A stretch of DNA of 58,178 nt from Xenococcaceae cyanobacterium MO_188.B32 (GCA_030065635.1 JASJDJ010000031.1:1-58178), one strand, 5' to 3'. Counted from the stretch's first letter, positions 9,083-20,117 are shown. Made by a program: numbers and translations. The notes: generated by a model from the sequence alone, not told the origin.

Positions 9083-9511
9083 TTAAGATTTTGTTGACCC
9101 AAAAAGCGAGACGGCAATTACAGCAAAAACAACAGCGATCCAATCTTTCGTGGATAGTTTTTCGTGAGAAATAAAAATTGCCAGTAAAATTGTGACTACA
9201 AAACCCAAACTGCGGATAGTTGTGGCAACGGAGACATCAATAAATTGCACGGCATAGTTAAAAGTCCAAACGCTTATAAAAAGGAACACTGCTAATAAAG
9301 CAGGCCAGAACAGATCCGTGTAAGTAAAAGGCTGTTGTTCTCGGAATAGAGACCAGATTAACATCGCGATAATTACACTGAATAGATACGAAAAGAAAGT
9401 TGTATTGGTTGCTCCTAAAACTTCAGTGCTTCGTTTGTACAGGTAATTACTAATACCCATAGTAATCATAGATACTAACGAGAATAAAAGTCCTTCATAG
9501 CTGCCTTTCAT
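9083..9511 (-). CDS. Small EamA/DMT-type membrane transporter
   Basis: A 142-residue protein with four or five hydrophobic segments and a LYKRSTEVLGA...FFSYLF pattern, ending in DWIAVVFAVIAVSLFG, typical of a single EamA domain. Half-size members work as dimers in drug/metabolite export. It lies between xdhC (56 bases upstream on the same strand) and the GNAT gene, so it may export or import a purine-related compound. That link is inference from position only. Confidence 0.8.
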   Translation of the reverse strand: MKGSYEGLLFSLVSMITMGISNYLYKRSTEVLGATNTTFFSYLFSVIIAMLIWSLFREQQPFTYTDLFWPALLAVFLFISVWTFNYAVQFIDVSVATTIRSLGFVVTILLAIFISHEKLSTKDWIAVVFAVIAVSLFGSTKS

Positions 9512-9567
9512 GGTTTGTTATTAATTTATTTATTTAGTAAAGATCGACCAAATTAATTGTATGTCAA

Positions 9568-10542
9568 TCAGAGTTTCCTTTCTTGCAGAATTTGAGCAGC
9601 TATAGAGATAGCAATCTCTTCTGGTGTGTGGCTACCAATAGGAAGTCCCACAGGCGCGTAGAGACGAGACAGTACATTTTCACTTATCCCTGCTTGTCGC
9701 AGTTGCTCGAAGATGGTAGCAATCTTGGCGTGACTCCCCATTACGCCGATGAAAGGAAAGGGAAACGAAGCAACTCCTAACAAAGCGCGGATATCCGAGG
9801 AAAAATCGGTTGTCATTACAACTACACAAGTCAGTTGAACAAAGGGAATCAAAGCACCTACTTCTCGATAATCTTCCACAATTTTGACAGACCGTGCATA
9901 GTTATTCTGAGTTAAAGTTGATACCTCACGCCTAGTATCAAATACCAGCACATTGTAATTCAATTGAGACATGACTCTCGATAGTGCCAAGGAACAATGT
10001 CCACCGCCGATAATGGCAATTCTCTGCCGATTGAGTAATTGCTCTTCGTATTTCCACCTTCCTGACTCTTGGATTAGCTGAATTTCTGGTTGGGCTAAAT
10101 TGACTGCTTTTTCTGCCACAGACATTCCCGATGAATCGATCGACAGAGAACCAGAAATGTCTCTTTCTATTAGAGAAATTACTTGTTCGATTATTTCTCT
10201 ATCTCTTGAGGGACGACATAAATAATAGAGATTAGTTTGGCTTCCAGAACAAATCATGCCCGACTTTTCACCAGAACCAGAAGTACGATGATATAGAGTC
10301 TGAATTTCTGGCTTGAAGTCTTCTCGTTGGAGAATTTCCTTGGCGCGATCGATCAGCTTGTATTCCATAATGCCACCGCCGATAGTGCCGTAAATTTCGC
10401 CAGTTTCAGCAACCCAGAGTTTTGCACCTGTCGTTCCTGGAGAGCCTTGAGTATGGTGAGCGACGAGGGCGAGAAATACTTTCCGATCTTCGGAGAGCTT
10501 TTGCAATAAGTTTGCCCAAAAATTGTTTTTTATTAAGCTCAT
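9568..10542 (-). CDS. xdhC: XdhC-family molybdenum cofactor chaperone
   Basis: A 324-residue XdhC/CoxI family protein. The N-terminal domain has [20 protein letters not shown] and TIGGGIMEY. The C-terminal Rossmann domain has [13 protein letters not shown] and the closing segment [26 protein letters not shown]. XdhC binds sulfurated Moco and loads it into the large subunit of xanthine dehydrogenase. The XdhB and XdhA genes lie 2-7 kb away on the same strand. Its start overlaps the hepT stop by 4 bases (ATGA), so it is probably co-translated with that toxin-antitoxin pair. Confidence 0.92.
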   Translation of the reverse strand: MSLIKNNFWANLLQKLSEDRKVFLALVAHHTQGSPGTTGAKLWVAETGEIYGTIGGGIMEYKLIDRAKEILQREDFKPEIQTLYHRTSGSGEKSGMICSGSQTNLYYLCRPSRDREIIEQVISLIERDISGSLSIDSSGMSVAEKAVNLAQPEIQLIQESGRWKYEEQLLNRQRIAIIGGGHCSLALSRVMSQLNYNVLVFDTRREVSTLTQNNYARSVKIVEDYREVGALIPFVQLTCVVVMTTDFSSDIRALLGVASFPFPFIGVMGSHAKIATIFEQLRQAGISENVLSRLYAPVGLPIGSHTPEEIAISIAAQILQERKL

Positions 10543-10886
10543 TTGTCTTCTTTGGGAAGCAATGGTTCTAACAAAGCAAGTAAATCGGGAATATCTTTAT
10601 CTGATGTTTTCCAAACTTCCTCTAAATCTACGTCATCGTATTCATGAATCAAATTATCTCGCATCCCTGCCATTAAAGACCAAGGAATTTCTGGATGTTG
10701 CTGGCGTAGTTCTTGAGAAAGTCGTTTCACTGCTTCGCCAATGAGCGGGAGTTGATACAAAATCGCCGATTGAGTCTTATCATCTTGGAGAAAAGTAGTT
10801 TTATCCAATTTTCCTTTAAACTTCAGAACTTGTTTAGCAGCCTTACAGATATCTAAAAGTGTTGCAATATCTCTATTACTTGACAT
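10539..10886 (-). CDS. hepT: HepT-like HEPN toxin (DUF86)
   Basis: A 115-residue all-helical HEPN protein with the catalytic RNase motif Rx4HxY visible as [11 protein letters not shown] near residue 80. HepT toxins are RNases neutralised when the partner MntA adds AMP to the tyrosine of this motif. The gene overlaps the end of mntA by 11 bases and the start of xdhC by 4 bases, all on the same strand. The length and key residues are intact. Confidence 0.88.
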   Translation of the reverse strand: MSSNRDIATLLDICKAAKQVLKFKGKLDKTTFLQDDKTQSAILYQLPLIGEAVKRLSQELRQQHPEIPWSLMAGMRDNLIHEYDDVDLEEVWKTSDKDIPDLLALLEPLLPKEDK

Positions 10887-11223
10887 AGATAATTTTTGCC
10901 GTTTCTAAGATTGCTCGACGACGAATCCAATTGTGGCTGCGCTCGATCGCTCTTTTACTTACTAGATCTACTTTACGCTTTAAAATATTAGCTAATTCTT
11001 GCTGCATTTGAACATGGTCAAATAAACTCCAATCAGCATCGGGGCTGAAAGTAACCAGAAGGTCAATATCGCTGTCAGGACGAAAGTCATCCCTGAGAAC
11101 CGAGCCAAATAATGCTAATTCACTAATCTTCCAGCGGTCAGCAAAGCTGCACCTTCGGTGAGCGCTAAAGTCTTTGATTTTATCTTCTGGTAGCTGAATT
11201 TGTAGACTGGGAATTTGAACCAC
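10876..11223 (-). CDS. mntA: MntA-like nucleotidyltransferase antitoxin
   Basis: A 115-residue minimal nucleotidyltransferase with [18 protein letters not shown], the GSx10DxD motif that binds metal and ATP. It is the antitoxin partner of HepT and AMPylates it. The start is GTG at 11223. Residues about 20-28 (SAHRRCSFA) look like an in-frame insertion. The DNA there matches a small dispersed repeat also found inside the xdhA gene, and the ordinary family sequence would run directly from DF into RWKI. Confidence 0.88.
   Translation of the reverse strand: MVQIPSLQIQLPEDKIKDFSAHRRCSFADRWKISELALFGSVLRDDFRPDSDIDLLVTFSPDADWSLFDHVQMQQELANILKRKVDLVSKRAIERSHNWIRRRAILETAKIIYVK
11137..11166 (-). repeat. 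Small dispersed repeat inside mntA (copy A)
   Basis: Read on the minus strand, about 28 bases beginning GCGCTCACCGAAGGTGCAGC match the repeat at 15899-15930 with a few substitutions. It adds about nine residues to MntA without breaking the frame. Short palindrome-rich dispersed repeats of this kind are common in cyanobacterial genomes. Confidence 0.6.
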
Positions 11224-11365
11224 CTCGATCTAGAGGAATGACATGATCTACTGTGAACTTAACATACTGCCATTTTTCTGAGGCGTGGCAATACTCACAT
11301 AGATAGTTAGCACGTTGGCGTACTTGGTTTCGAGTGGCTTCATTGATATAGCGATTGGAAGACAA
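11180..11365 (-). pseudogene. HNH endonuclease N-terminal fragment
   Basis: Residues 9-45 (NQVRQRANYLCEYC to [15 protein letters not shown]) match the first half of a small HNH endonuclease of the type common in cyanobacteria, with the first CxxC and the DH of HNH. The second zinc CxxC and the final His are missing, because the frame runs into the start of mntA and stops. It is a 3'-truncated relic, probably cut by arrival of the MNT/HEPN module. The start would be TTG at 11365. Confidence 0.6.
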
Positions 11366-11430
11366 ATCTATAAACTAGGTTAGGTTTGAGCAATGCTTAA
11401 GCAGTTCTTTCACTGTAAGATAGAAAGAAC

Positions 11431-11655
11431 TTAAGTTAAGTAAAGATTGCGGACAGTGCGATTGACTAAGCTGAGATAATCGTCTAATTCTTCATAATTA
11501 TCTAATTCTTTTTCTTCTTCGTAATTCAGGGTAGATTCTTTTTGTTTACTCAACAAATTTTCAATGCGATTCTGTACCCTATCTGAAGCGCGAAAAATCG
11601 GGATTCCTTCTACTAACTCAAGACGAATAGAGCCTGTCTGTAAGCTATTATTGTA
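11431..11655 (-). pseudogene. 5'-truncated small conserved cyanobacterial protein
   Basis: On the minus strand an open frame ending at 11431 encodes about 70 residues. It contains LVEGIPIFRAS, a KQKESTLNYEEEKELD segment and DDYLSLVNRTVRNLYL, a pattern I recall from small hypothetical proteins of filamentous cyanobacteria that often sit beside HNH genes. No ATG, GTG or TTG precedes this part in frame, so the 5' end appears lost. The function is unknown. It lies just upstream of the HNH fragment on the same strand. Confidence 0.45.
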
Positions 11656-11724
11656 TCTGAAGCGAAACCCAACAACACCTATTTAGACTGCTTTTTAACT
11701 GTCGAATGAGCTAGGGTTACTTAC

Positions 11725-11967
11725 ATGAAGTTAGACCGTATCACCAGTAATCCCAATCGTATGAATGGGCAGCCCTGCATTCGCGATCTGCGCCTTCCAG
11801 TTCGTCGCGTGCTTGAATTGCTGGCAACTTACCCCGATCGCCAAGAACTGTTTCAAGAGTTTCCAGAACTGGAAGAGGAAGATATCCAGCAAGCCCTTAT
11901 TTTTGCCTCTTCCTACTTGGACGATCGCATTGTAGAACTGTCTCAAAGCGATGAAACTGCTGCTTGA
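11725..11967 (+). CDS. DUF433 protein (antitoxin-like)
   Basis: An 80-residue DUF433 protein with the family pattern ITSNPNRMNGQPCIRDLRLPVRRVLELLA and YPDLEEEDIQQAL-like helices (here FPELEEEDIQQALIFA). DUF433 proteins are predicted DNA-binding antitoxins paired with DUF5615 PIN-like toxins. The next gene starts inside its last codons, as expected for such a pair. The length is complete. Confidence 0.85.
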   Translation: MKLDRITSNPNRMNGQPCIRDLRLPVRRVLELLATYPDRQELFQEFPELEEEDIQQALIFASSYLDDRIVELSQSDETAA

Positions 11968-12388
11968 CCAGGGGTTGCCACGCTCTGCGACAACTTTGCG
12001 AAGCGAGGTTGGTATTGATACCGTTCACGTTGCTGAGATTGGTTTGTCGGCAGCAGATGATACAGATATCATTCAGAGAGCAAGAGATGATGAGCGTGTA
12101 GTTGTGACTCTTGATGCCGACTTCCATGCTTTATTGGCTTTGAGCGCAGCAACTTCTCCTTCGGTGAGAGCTAACAATAGACTAAGCTATTTCTTTGAGT
12201 TGATCTGTATACAACTCACACAAAACCCTCTCAGGTGTAAGGGGAGATGTAAAGGCAAACTCCATCTCAGGCTTAAAAGCTTTCATCGCCTGACGGATCG
12301 CAAAAAATACCCCAATCCCATACATAAATGGAGGTTCGCCCACAGCTTTCGAGCCATAGGGTGCAGGAGAATTACCGTCATTTTCTAA
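11951..12388 (+). pseudogene. DUF5615 PIN-like toxin, 3'-truncated
   Basis: The first 75 or so residues (MKLLLDQGLPRSA, VHVAEIGLSAADDTDI, VVVTLDADFHALLAL) match DUF5615, a PIN-like nuclease with acidic residues at LLLDQ and LDADF. After about base 12170 the family sequence stops, and the frame runs antisense through the 3' end of the convergent xdhB gene, giving a meaningless tail. The normal length is about 115 residues. The toxin is probably inactive, so the DUF433 partner is an orphan. Confidence 0.7.
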
Positions 12389-14455
12389 AAACTTAATGTC
12401 AATTATATCGGGCATGAAATAGATATCGGGAATTTTGTAATTTGCCAGATTATTAGATTTTAATTCTCCCTTTTCATTGAACTGTAAATCTTCAATAGTC
12501 ATCCAACCTAAACCTTGCGCTAGTCCCCCTTCTACCTGACCTCGATCGACCAATTCGTTGACCGATCGCCCTAAATCGTGGACAATTTTTACTGCATCTA
12601 TCTCATAAGTTCCCCGCAAACAATCGAGGGTAATTTCTACAATTGCCGTACCGCAGACATGATAAGCAAAGGGATGTCCTTTCTCCCGATCGCGATCGAA
12701 TCCCAGTCCAGGTGTGGCATAGAAAGCATGGGCAGAAAGATTAATACGGGCAAGATTAGCTGCTTTTGCTAAATGTTCCCAGGTTAAATCGGTTTCTTTT
12801 CCTGCATAAACAATTTTTTCCTTGGCGATCGCTATATTTTCCCCATCCTTTACCCCTAATTCTTTTGCTGCCAAAGCTATGAGGCGATCTAAAATTTGGA
12901 CGATCGCTCTTATGGTTGCATTGCCGTTCAAGTCAGTTGTCACACTAGCAGCACTAGCAGACATATTGGCGATGCGGGTGGTATTGGTACTCTCAATCTT
13001 GATGCGCTGTAACCTGATACCAAAAGCTTTAGCTGCGATCGCTGCAATTTTGGTACTTAAACCTTGCCCCATCTCCACTCCACCTGTAGTTACACTCACG
13101 CTGCCATCGGGATAGACATGAACCAAGGCACTGGCTTGATTTAGGAAGGTGGCAGTAAAAGAAATGCCAAAACAGATGGGCATCACAGCATAACCTTTCT
13201 TAGTTTCAAAATGACTGGCATTGTAATGGTTAATGCGATCGCGGATAGCTGTCAAGTTGTAAGTCTGTTCTGCTTCTAACCAAGTGCGACGCAGGCTGTC
13301 AGTTTGTATTTCTTGTCCATAGGGAAACCTATTTCCCGGTCGCAGGAGGTTTTTCTGTTGAATTTCCTCGCGAGGAATACCTAAAGTCTCGGCTACTTTA
13401 GCGATCGCACTTTCGATCACAAACATTGCCTGGGGTCCCCCAAAACCTCTCATCGCCGTATTTGGAGGCAGGTTAGTGCGACAGGAAACTCCAAAAATAC
13501 GGGTATTGGGGATAAAGTAAGCATTGGTGCTGTGAAATAAGGTTCTTTCTAGAACCGCCGTTGAGAGATCGGCATAAGCACCCGCATTTTGGTAGTGCTT
13601 GACTTCATAGGCGATAATCTTACCTTCATTAGTCACCCCAATCTTAAAATCGGAGGAGTAGGGATGGCGTTTTCCCGTCATTGTAAGATCTTCCGAACGA
13701 GATAAGACTAATTCCACTGGTTTTCGGAGATGCCAAGCTGCTAAAGCTGCCAGGGCAGCCCAGTGAGTTGCTTGCTCTTCTTTCCCGCCAAATCCACCTC
13801 CTAAGCGTTTAACATCTACTTCCACTGCATGACAGGGCAAACCTAACATCTGGGCAATGGTTTTCTGGGTGAGAGTAGGATTTTGGGTGGCTGAATAAAT
13901 CCGCAGGTTGTTTCCTTCTAGGGGAATGACCCGCGATCGTTGAGTTTCTAAATATAAATGTTCTTGTCCGCCAATTTTACAATTTCCCTCCACAATTAAG
14001 TCGCATTCTTCCCAGGCACTGTCTACATCTCCTAAAACGAAGGTTCTGGGCGTGCCAATAATTTGCCCTCGGCTGAAAGCATCTCGCGGATCGACAATAA
14101 TGGGAAGTTCCTCGACTTCTAGACGAATCAATTTTGTGGCTTTTTGGGCGATCGCTCTTGTATGACCCACAACTACAGCAATGGGTTGTCCGATATACTG
14201 CACCTCATCTTTTGCCAACAACGGACAATCCGCAATAATCGTTCCCCATTGGCTGCTTTCTGGAATGTCTTCTGTGGTAAAGACTGTCACAATTCCCTCT
14301 AGTGCTAGGGCATCTTTGATGTCTAAAGATATAATTTTGCCATGAGCCACAGGTGAGGCAAAGACGGCTGCATAGAGTATTTCTGCGGGAAGGGGCAGAT
14401 CGTCAACATATTCTGCTTCTCCCTTAACGTGATAGATAGCGTCAATTCGTTTCAT
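12182..14455 (-). CDS. xdhB: Xanthine dehydrogenase molybdopterin-binding subunit
   Basis: A 757-residue large subunit of the xanthine oxidase family. Visible motifs: GGGFGGKE (Moco binding), AMRGFGGPQ (substrate Arg region), EMGQGLSTKIAAIAAKAFGI, and GSKAVGEPPFMYGI with the catalytic Glu in GEPP near the C-terminus. It oxidises hypoxanthine or xanthine toward urate using electrons passed to the FeS/FAD subunit. The two subunit genes lie on the same strand but are split by a plus-strand Uma2 gene and a structured repeat, so they are probably transcribed separately. The length and motifs are intact. Confidence 0.92.
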   Translation of the reverse strand: MKRIDAIYHVKGEAEYVDDLPLPAEILYAAVFASPVAHGKIISLDIKDALALEGIVTVFTTEDIPESSQWGTIIADCPLLAKDEVQYIGQPIAVVVGHTRAIAQKATKLIRLEVEELPIIVDPRDAFSRGQIIGTPRTFVLGDVDSAWEECDLIVEGNCKIGGQEHLYLETQRSRVIPLEGNNLRIYSATQNPTLTQKTIAQMLGLPCHAVEVDVKRLGGGFGGKEEQATHWAALAALAAWHLRKPVELVLSRSEDLTMTGKRHPYSSDFKIGVTNEGKIIAYEVKHYQNAGAYADLSTAVLERTLFHSTNAYFIPNTRIFGVSCRTNLPPNTAMRGFGGPQAMFVIESAIAKVAETLGIPREEIQQKNLLRPGNRFPYGQEIQTDSLRRTWLEAEQTYNLTAIRDRINHYNASHFETKKGYAVMPICFGISFTATFLNQASALVHVYPDGSVSVTTGGVEMGQGLSTKIAAIAAKAFGIRLQRIKIESTNTTRIANMSASAASVTTDLNGNATIRAIVQILDRLIALAAKELGVKDGENIAIAKEKIVYAGKETDLTWEHLAKAANLARINLSAHAFYATPGLGFDRDREKGHPFAYHVCGTAIVEITLDCLRGTYEIDAVKIVHDLGRSVNELVDRGQVEGGLAQGLGWMTIEDLQFNEKGELKSNNLANYKIPDIYFMPDIIDIKFLENDGNSPAPYGSKAVGEPPFMYGIGVFFAIRQAMKAFKPEMEFAFTSPLTPERVLCELYTDQLKEIA

Positions 14456-14551
14456 ATAAATATCTCACTTTTAAAAATTATTGACAATGCTCTTAACTTT
14501 TTGTAAAAGTTACAATCAGAAATATTCCCAACCCATCTACCCCCAACGGTT

Positions 14552-15115
14552 ATGGTTCAAATTCCCAGCCAACTTCTAACCCTCGATGAATTTCTCAAAT
14601 TGCCAGAAACCAAACCTGCTAGCGAGTTCATCGATGGTCAAATTATTCAGAAACCCATGCCCCAAGGAAAACACAGCACGGTTCAAAGCGATCTTGTCGC
14701 AGCCATCAACACCCTTCTTAAACCTCAACATATTGCCCGTGCCTATTCTGAACTGCGTTGCACCTTTGGGGGCAGATCGATTATCCCCGATGTCACTGTC
14801 TTTATCTGGGAGCGTATCCCCCGCGACGAGAACGGCAAAGTTACCAACACCTTTACATTGGCTCCTGACTGGACGATTGAAATCCTCTCCCCCAATCAAA
14901 ATCAAACCAAAGTCGTCCGTAACATCCTCCACTGCCTCGCCCACGGTACTCAGATGGGCTGGTCGATCGACCCAGAAGAAGAACTGATCTTTGTTTATTT
15001 TGCCGATCGCACCCTCGCCATGTTTGAAGAAGTTAGCGCTCGCCTCCCCGTCCCCCCTTTTGCTGAAGCTTTCAGCCTCACTGTAGGTGAACTGTTTAGT
15101 TGGCTGAGGGAATAG
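14552..15115 (+). CDS. Uma2 family (DUF820) putative endonuclease
   Basis: 187 residues of the Uma2/DUF820 family, which has a PD-(D/E)XK nuclease fold. Seen: LTLDEFLKLPETKPASEFIDG, IIPDVTVF (Asp), DWTIEILSP (Glu) and the downstream basic region NQTKV. These genes are very numerous in cyanobacteria, and their role is not established. The gene is inserted between the two xanthine dehydrogenase subunit genes on the opposite strand. A structured element begins 9 bases after its stop codon. Confidence 0.85.
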   Translation: MVQIPSQLLTLDEFLKLPETKPASEFIDGQIIQKPMPQGKHSTVQSDLVAAINTLLKPQHIARAYSELRCTFGGRSIIPDVTVFIWERIPRDENGKVTNTFTLAPDWTIEILSPNQNQTKVVRNILHCLAHGTQMGWSIDPEEELIFVYFADRTLAMFEEVSARLPVPPFAEAFSLTVGELFSWLRE

Positions 15116-15124
15116 AACGAGTGA

Positions 15125-15439
15125 CTTCTCCCGACACTCATCCTATCAGATAGAGTGCGGGCTTCATCCCTCGCGAGATGAACCTTACTGCCCCAAGCCT
15201 CTTATCTAGATTATTGATTAGCTCAATAATCCCCGATAGATCGACTATTTGACAGTCAATTTCTTTCCCCGATAGACCATCGGTACTAACGTATTCGAGA
15301 ATACTAATACTCCTAATTACGTTTGGAATTTTACCAGCAGAACTACTCTGCTGAACCCATTTCCAAGTTTTCTAGGTGCTAATTGTATCAACTTACAGCA
15401 ATTTATAGCTAGATTTCAGATACATTAGTATTGTACAAC
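15125..15439 (+). mobile_element. HEARO/omega-RNA-like structured element, copy 1
   Basis: A 315-base non-coding element that is homologous over its length to 56615-56974. It begins directly after GTGA (15121-15124) with a hairpin. It shares the blocks CTCTTATCTAGAT, GGAATTTTACC, TCTAGGTGC and TTACAGCAATTT with copy 2. The terminal stem here is TGTATC/GATACA (15384-15389 with 15419-15424); copy 2 has different bases that still pair. Published HEARO elements are reported to insert after ATGA or GTGA, which fits. Alternatively the minus strand could be read as a TnpB-type right end (reRNA). No ORF is inside. Confidence 0.6.
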
Positions 15440-15609
15440 ACCCAAAACTATTGATATATAAAGATTTGATCGACATCAATCCAACTGTTTATTCCCAGTG
15501 CCAGCCTGACCTCTCATCCCGACGTTCGCCACTACATCCTTGGTGGCAGAACGCGGGACTTCTTAGTCGGAAGGTTAAATCGTTTAGATGAAGCAAGAGA
15601 GAGATCGGG

Positions 15610-17064
15610 TCAATTTGTTGCATAGAAGTCTTGTAGGCAGATAAATTCTGGAAACAGTTTGGTGAAATGGGCAATTAAGAGTTGACGGGCAAGAAGTCGC
15701 TTGTAACTAGCCGAACCGTGAATATCAGCGATCGGCGAGATTTCCCCTTGGAGGAGCGGCAAAGCCCCTGCGATCGCTTCTTGATTTACTCGTTTACCAA
15801 TCAAGTAATTACTGGTTTGTTTGAGAAATAGAGGAATAGGGGCGACTCCTCCCATAGAAATTGAGATTTCGCGAATGGTATCCCCTTCACAACGAATGGC
15901 GTTCGCCGAAGGCGCAGCTACGCTGAGCGCACTATTAACCGCAGCACAATCTAGATACTGACGTTTGGAGACTTTTTCAGAATTGAATTTTGTGGCGGAA
16001 GGAGGGATTGCAATAATAATCTCTGTCAAAATTTCGCCCGATTTCTTCGCTGTTTTCTTATAACCTTGGAAAAATTCCCTCAGAGGGACATTACGAATAT
16101 CATCTCCTGCTTGTAAAACCAGATCGGCATTTAAAGCCAACAGCATAACACTGATATCTCCGATGGGAGAAGCAGTAATAATATTCCCGCCCACAGTGGC
16201 ACGCTGGCGAATTGTATGGGATGCAATTCTCTGGATGTAAGTTTGAATATAAGGAATCAGCTCGATCATAGCCGAATGGTTAGCAAATTCGGCAAAAGTT
16301 GTCAGTGCGCCTATGTGAAGGCGATCGCCGTCAGTGCTAATGCCTTTCATTTGAGGAGATCGATTTAACAACCTTACCGTAGACTCTGCCAGGATATCCC
16401 CTTGCTGCACGTAAAGATCCGTTCCTCCAGCAATGACGAATTTAGGGGATACTTTGTCATTTTCTGATTCTAGAATTGACTGGGGTAACTGTTGCAAGCG
16501 ATCGGGAATATAGCGAAAATATTCAGGCACAATGCCTCGATCGATCCAAGTTTCTAGGTTATGAACTTCTCCATTACCAAGAGATTGCACTAACTTACTA
16601 CCAGCACGTTTAATCGCACCATAGCCCGTACAGCGACAGAGATTGTTATTGAGAGCAGTTTTAACCTCTGCTCGATCTATGTCTTTTTCACTAGCTAAAA
16701 GATATCCCGTCAGAGACATAACAATGCCAGGAGTACAAAAACCGCATTGGGTTGCGCCGTAATCTACCAATGCTTGCTGGATCGGAGAAAGCTGTTCTCG
16801 ATTTAATCCTTCGATGGTAACGAGATGTTTTCCTGATAATTCCCCCAGAGGTAGCAAACAGGAAAGGAAAGTTTTATAAACTAGTTTTTCGCCTTGTAAT
16901 TCTCCTAGCAGTACGGTACAAGCACCACATCCCCCTTCTTTACAACCTTCTTTAGTTCCCGTCAGTTTTTCTGATAAGCGCAAATAGTCTAGTACAGTAA
17001 CACCAGTCGGTTGAGAAGTGCAGACAGTGCGATCGTTGAGGATGAAGTGAATTTGATCGGTCAT
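15610..17064 (-). CDS. xdhA: Xanthine dehydrogenase FeS/FAD subunit
   Basis: A 484-residue small subunit with domains in the usual order. A plant-type [2Fe-2S] domain (CKEGGCGACTV, about residues 41-51) is followed by a second [2Fe-2S] domain (CGFCTPG and CRCTGYG, about 110-150). Next come the FAD-binding domain (VIAGGTDLYVQ, QRATVGGNIITASPIGD) and a CO-dehydrogenase flavoprotein C-terminal domain. It takes electrons from the Moco subunit and passes them to NAD+. Near residue 380 the segment SVAAPSANAIRCEGD contains a small dispersed DNA repeat that stays in frame. All cofactor cysteines are present. Confidence 0.92.
   Translation of the reverse strand: MTDQIHFILNDRTVCTSQPTGVTVLDYLRLSEKLTGTKEGCKEGGCGACTVLLGELQGEKLVYKTFLSCLLPLGELSGKHLVTIEGLNREQLSPIQQALVDYGATQCGFCTPGIVMSLTGYLLASEKDIDRAEVKTALNNNLCRCTGYGAIKRAGSKLVQSLGNGEVHNLETWIDRGIVPEYFRYIPDRLQQLPQSILESENDKVSPKFVIAGGTDLYVQQGDILAESTVRLLNRSPQMKGISTDGDRLHIGALTTFAEFANHSAMIELIPYIQTYIQRIASHTIRQRATVGGNIITASPIGDISVMLLALNADLVLQAGDDIRNVPLREFFQGYKKTAKKSGEILTEIIIAIPPSATKFNSEKVSKRQYLDCAAVNSALSVAAPSANAIRCEGDTIREISISMGGVAPIPLFLKQTSNYLIGKRVNQEAIAGALPLLQGEISPIADIHGSASYKRLLARQLLIAHFTKLFPEFICLQDFYATN
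15899..15930 (+). repeat. Small dispersed repeat inside xdhA (copy C)
   Basis: About 28 bases starting GCGTTCGCCGAAGGCGCAGC match the minus-strand repeat in mntA at 11137-11166. It lies in the FAD domain of xdhA and adds roughly eight residues in frame (around PSANAIR). It is probably tolerated in a surface loop. Confidence 0.6.
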
Positions 17065-17248
17065 GGATAAAGCGATCGAGCTTTAGTGCTTTTCTTAACT
17101 TACTCTTAACTATTATTTTCAATTAAGGGGAATGGCAGTAAAGCGAAAACTCAGTGAAAATTTACACAAGCAAGAGAAAATACTGGATTTTATTAAGTTT
17201 TGTGGAAATATTATTCTCGGTCTTTATTAGGCGATCGCACTAATGATG

Positions 17249-19407
<2,159 letters not shown>

Positions 19408-19426
<19 letters not shown>

Positions 19427-19911
19427 ATATCTCGCTCTACCAATAAGTTTTTAATCTGACTTAATGCCCGAGAAAGATTTTTTTCCCCAACAGATGAAAG
19501 GCGATCGCCTAATTGGAAATTTACTCCTGGCACTATTACCCACCAAGCTTGAGGACATTTTCCATAAAGAGCCTGAGTAAGACTGAGTATGGCTCTAGGA
19601 TCGCTGAAATGACTCCGAATTTCAGTTGAATTTAGTGGTTTTAAAGCCTGTAACTCGATAATTTTTGTCTCGGTAGCTTGGCAAGCGTCAACAAAAATAA
19701 CCAAATCTGCTCGGGCTAAATCCGCAGCTAGTTCTGGAGTTAATTGAGGTCGAGGAAGCGATCGCACTTTTGGTAAATGCCAACTCGCAACAATCTCAGC
19801 TACCCGCACGCCAATACTATCATCACTCCGCAAGCTATTGCCGTAACCTATGATTAAATTATCTGGCAGAAGTTCTCTTGGGCGATCTGCTATTGTTACC
19901 ATAAATCTCAA
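19408..19911 (-). CDS. Hydrogenase maturation protease (HoxW/HycI type)
   Basis: A 167-residue protease of the HycI/HupD/HoxW family, with [20 protein letters not shown] at the N-terminus (nickel-sensing acidic residues) and LVIFVDACQ. The family trims the C-terminus of the NiFe hydrogenase large subunit after nickel insertion. Its length is normal. The adjacent hypA and hypB genes are reduced to a chimera and no hydrogenase structural gene is in the window, so it may no longer be needed unless other copies exist elsewhere. Confidence 0.82.
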
Positions 19912-20117
19912 TTCCTCGTTTAACTTTTATCTCTTCGCATCTTGCAAGTAACTTATTGAAGCTTCTGAATCTGTTGTAGATTATGATGTTGAGGAACTTG
20001 TGAAGAAACTACTTATTTAGTTTGACCAGAGATTTTGCTATACACACCGAGAGCTTAGAATACTGATTCTCTCGTTGAGAATTTGATAACTCCGAACTCC
20101 GTACGCGTAAGCGCGGG

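Noticed and set aside
12140-12175. Third copy of the small dispersed repeat at the DUF5615 breakpoint
   Set aside because: Part of the match (TTCTCCTTCGGTGAG) may be native DUF5615 coding sequence, so it was not listed as a feature.
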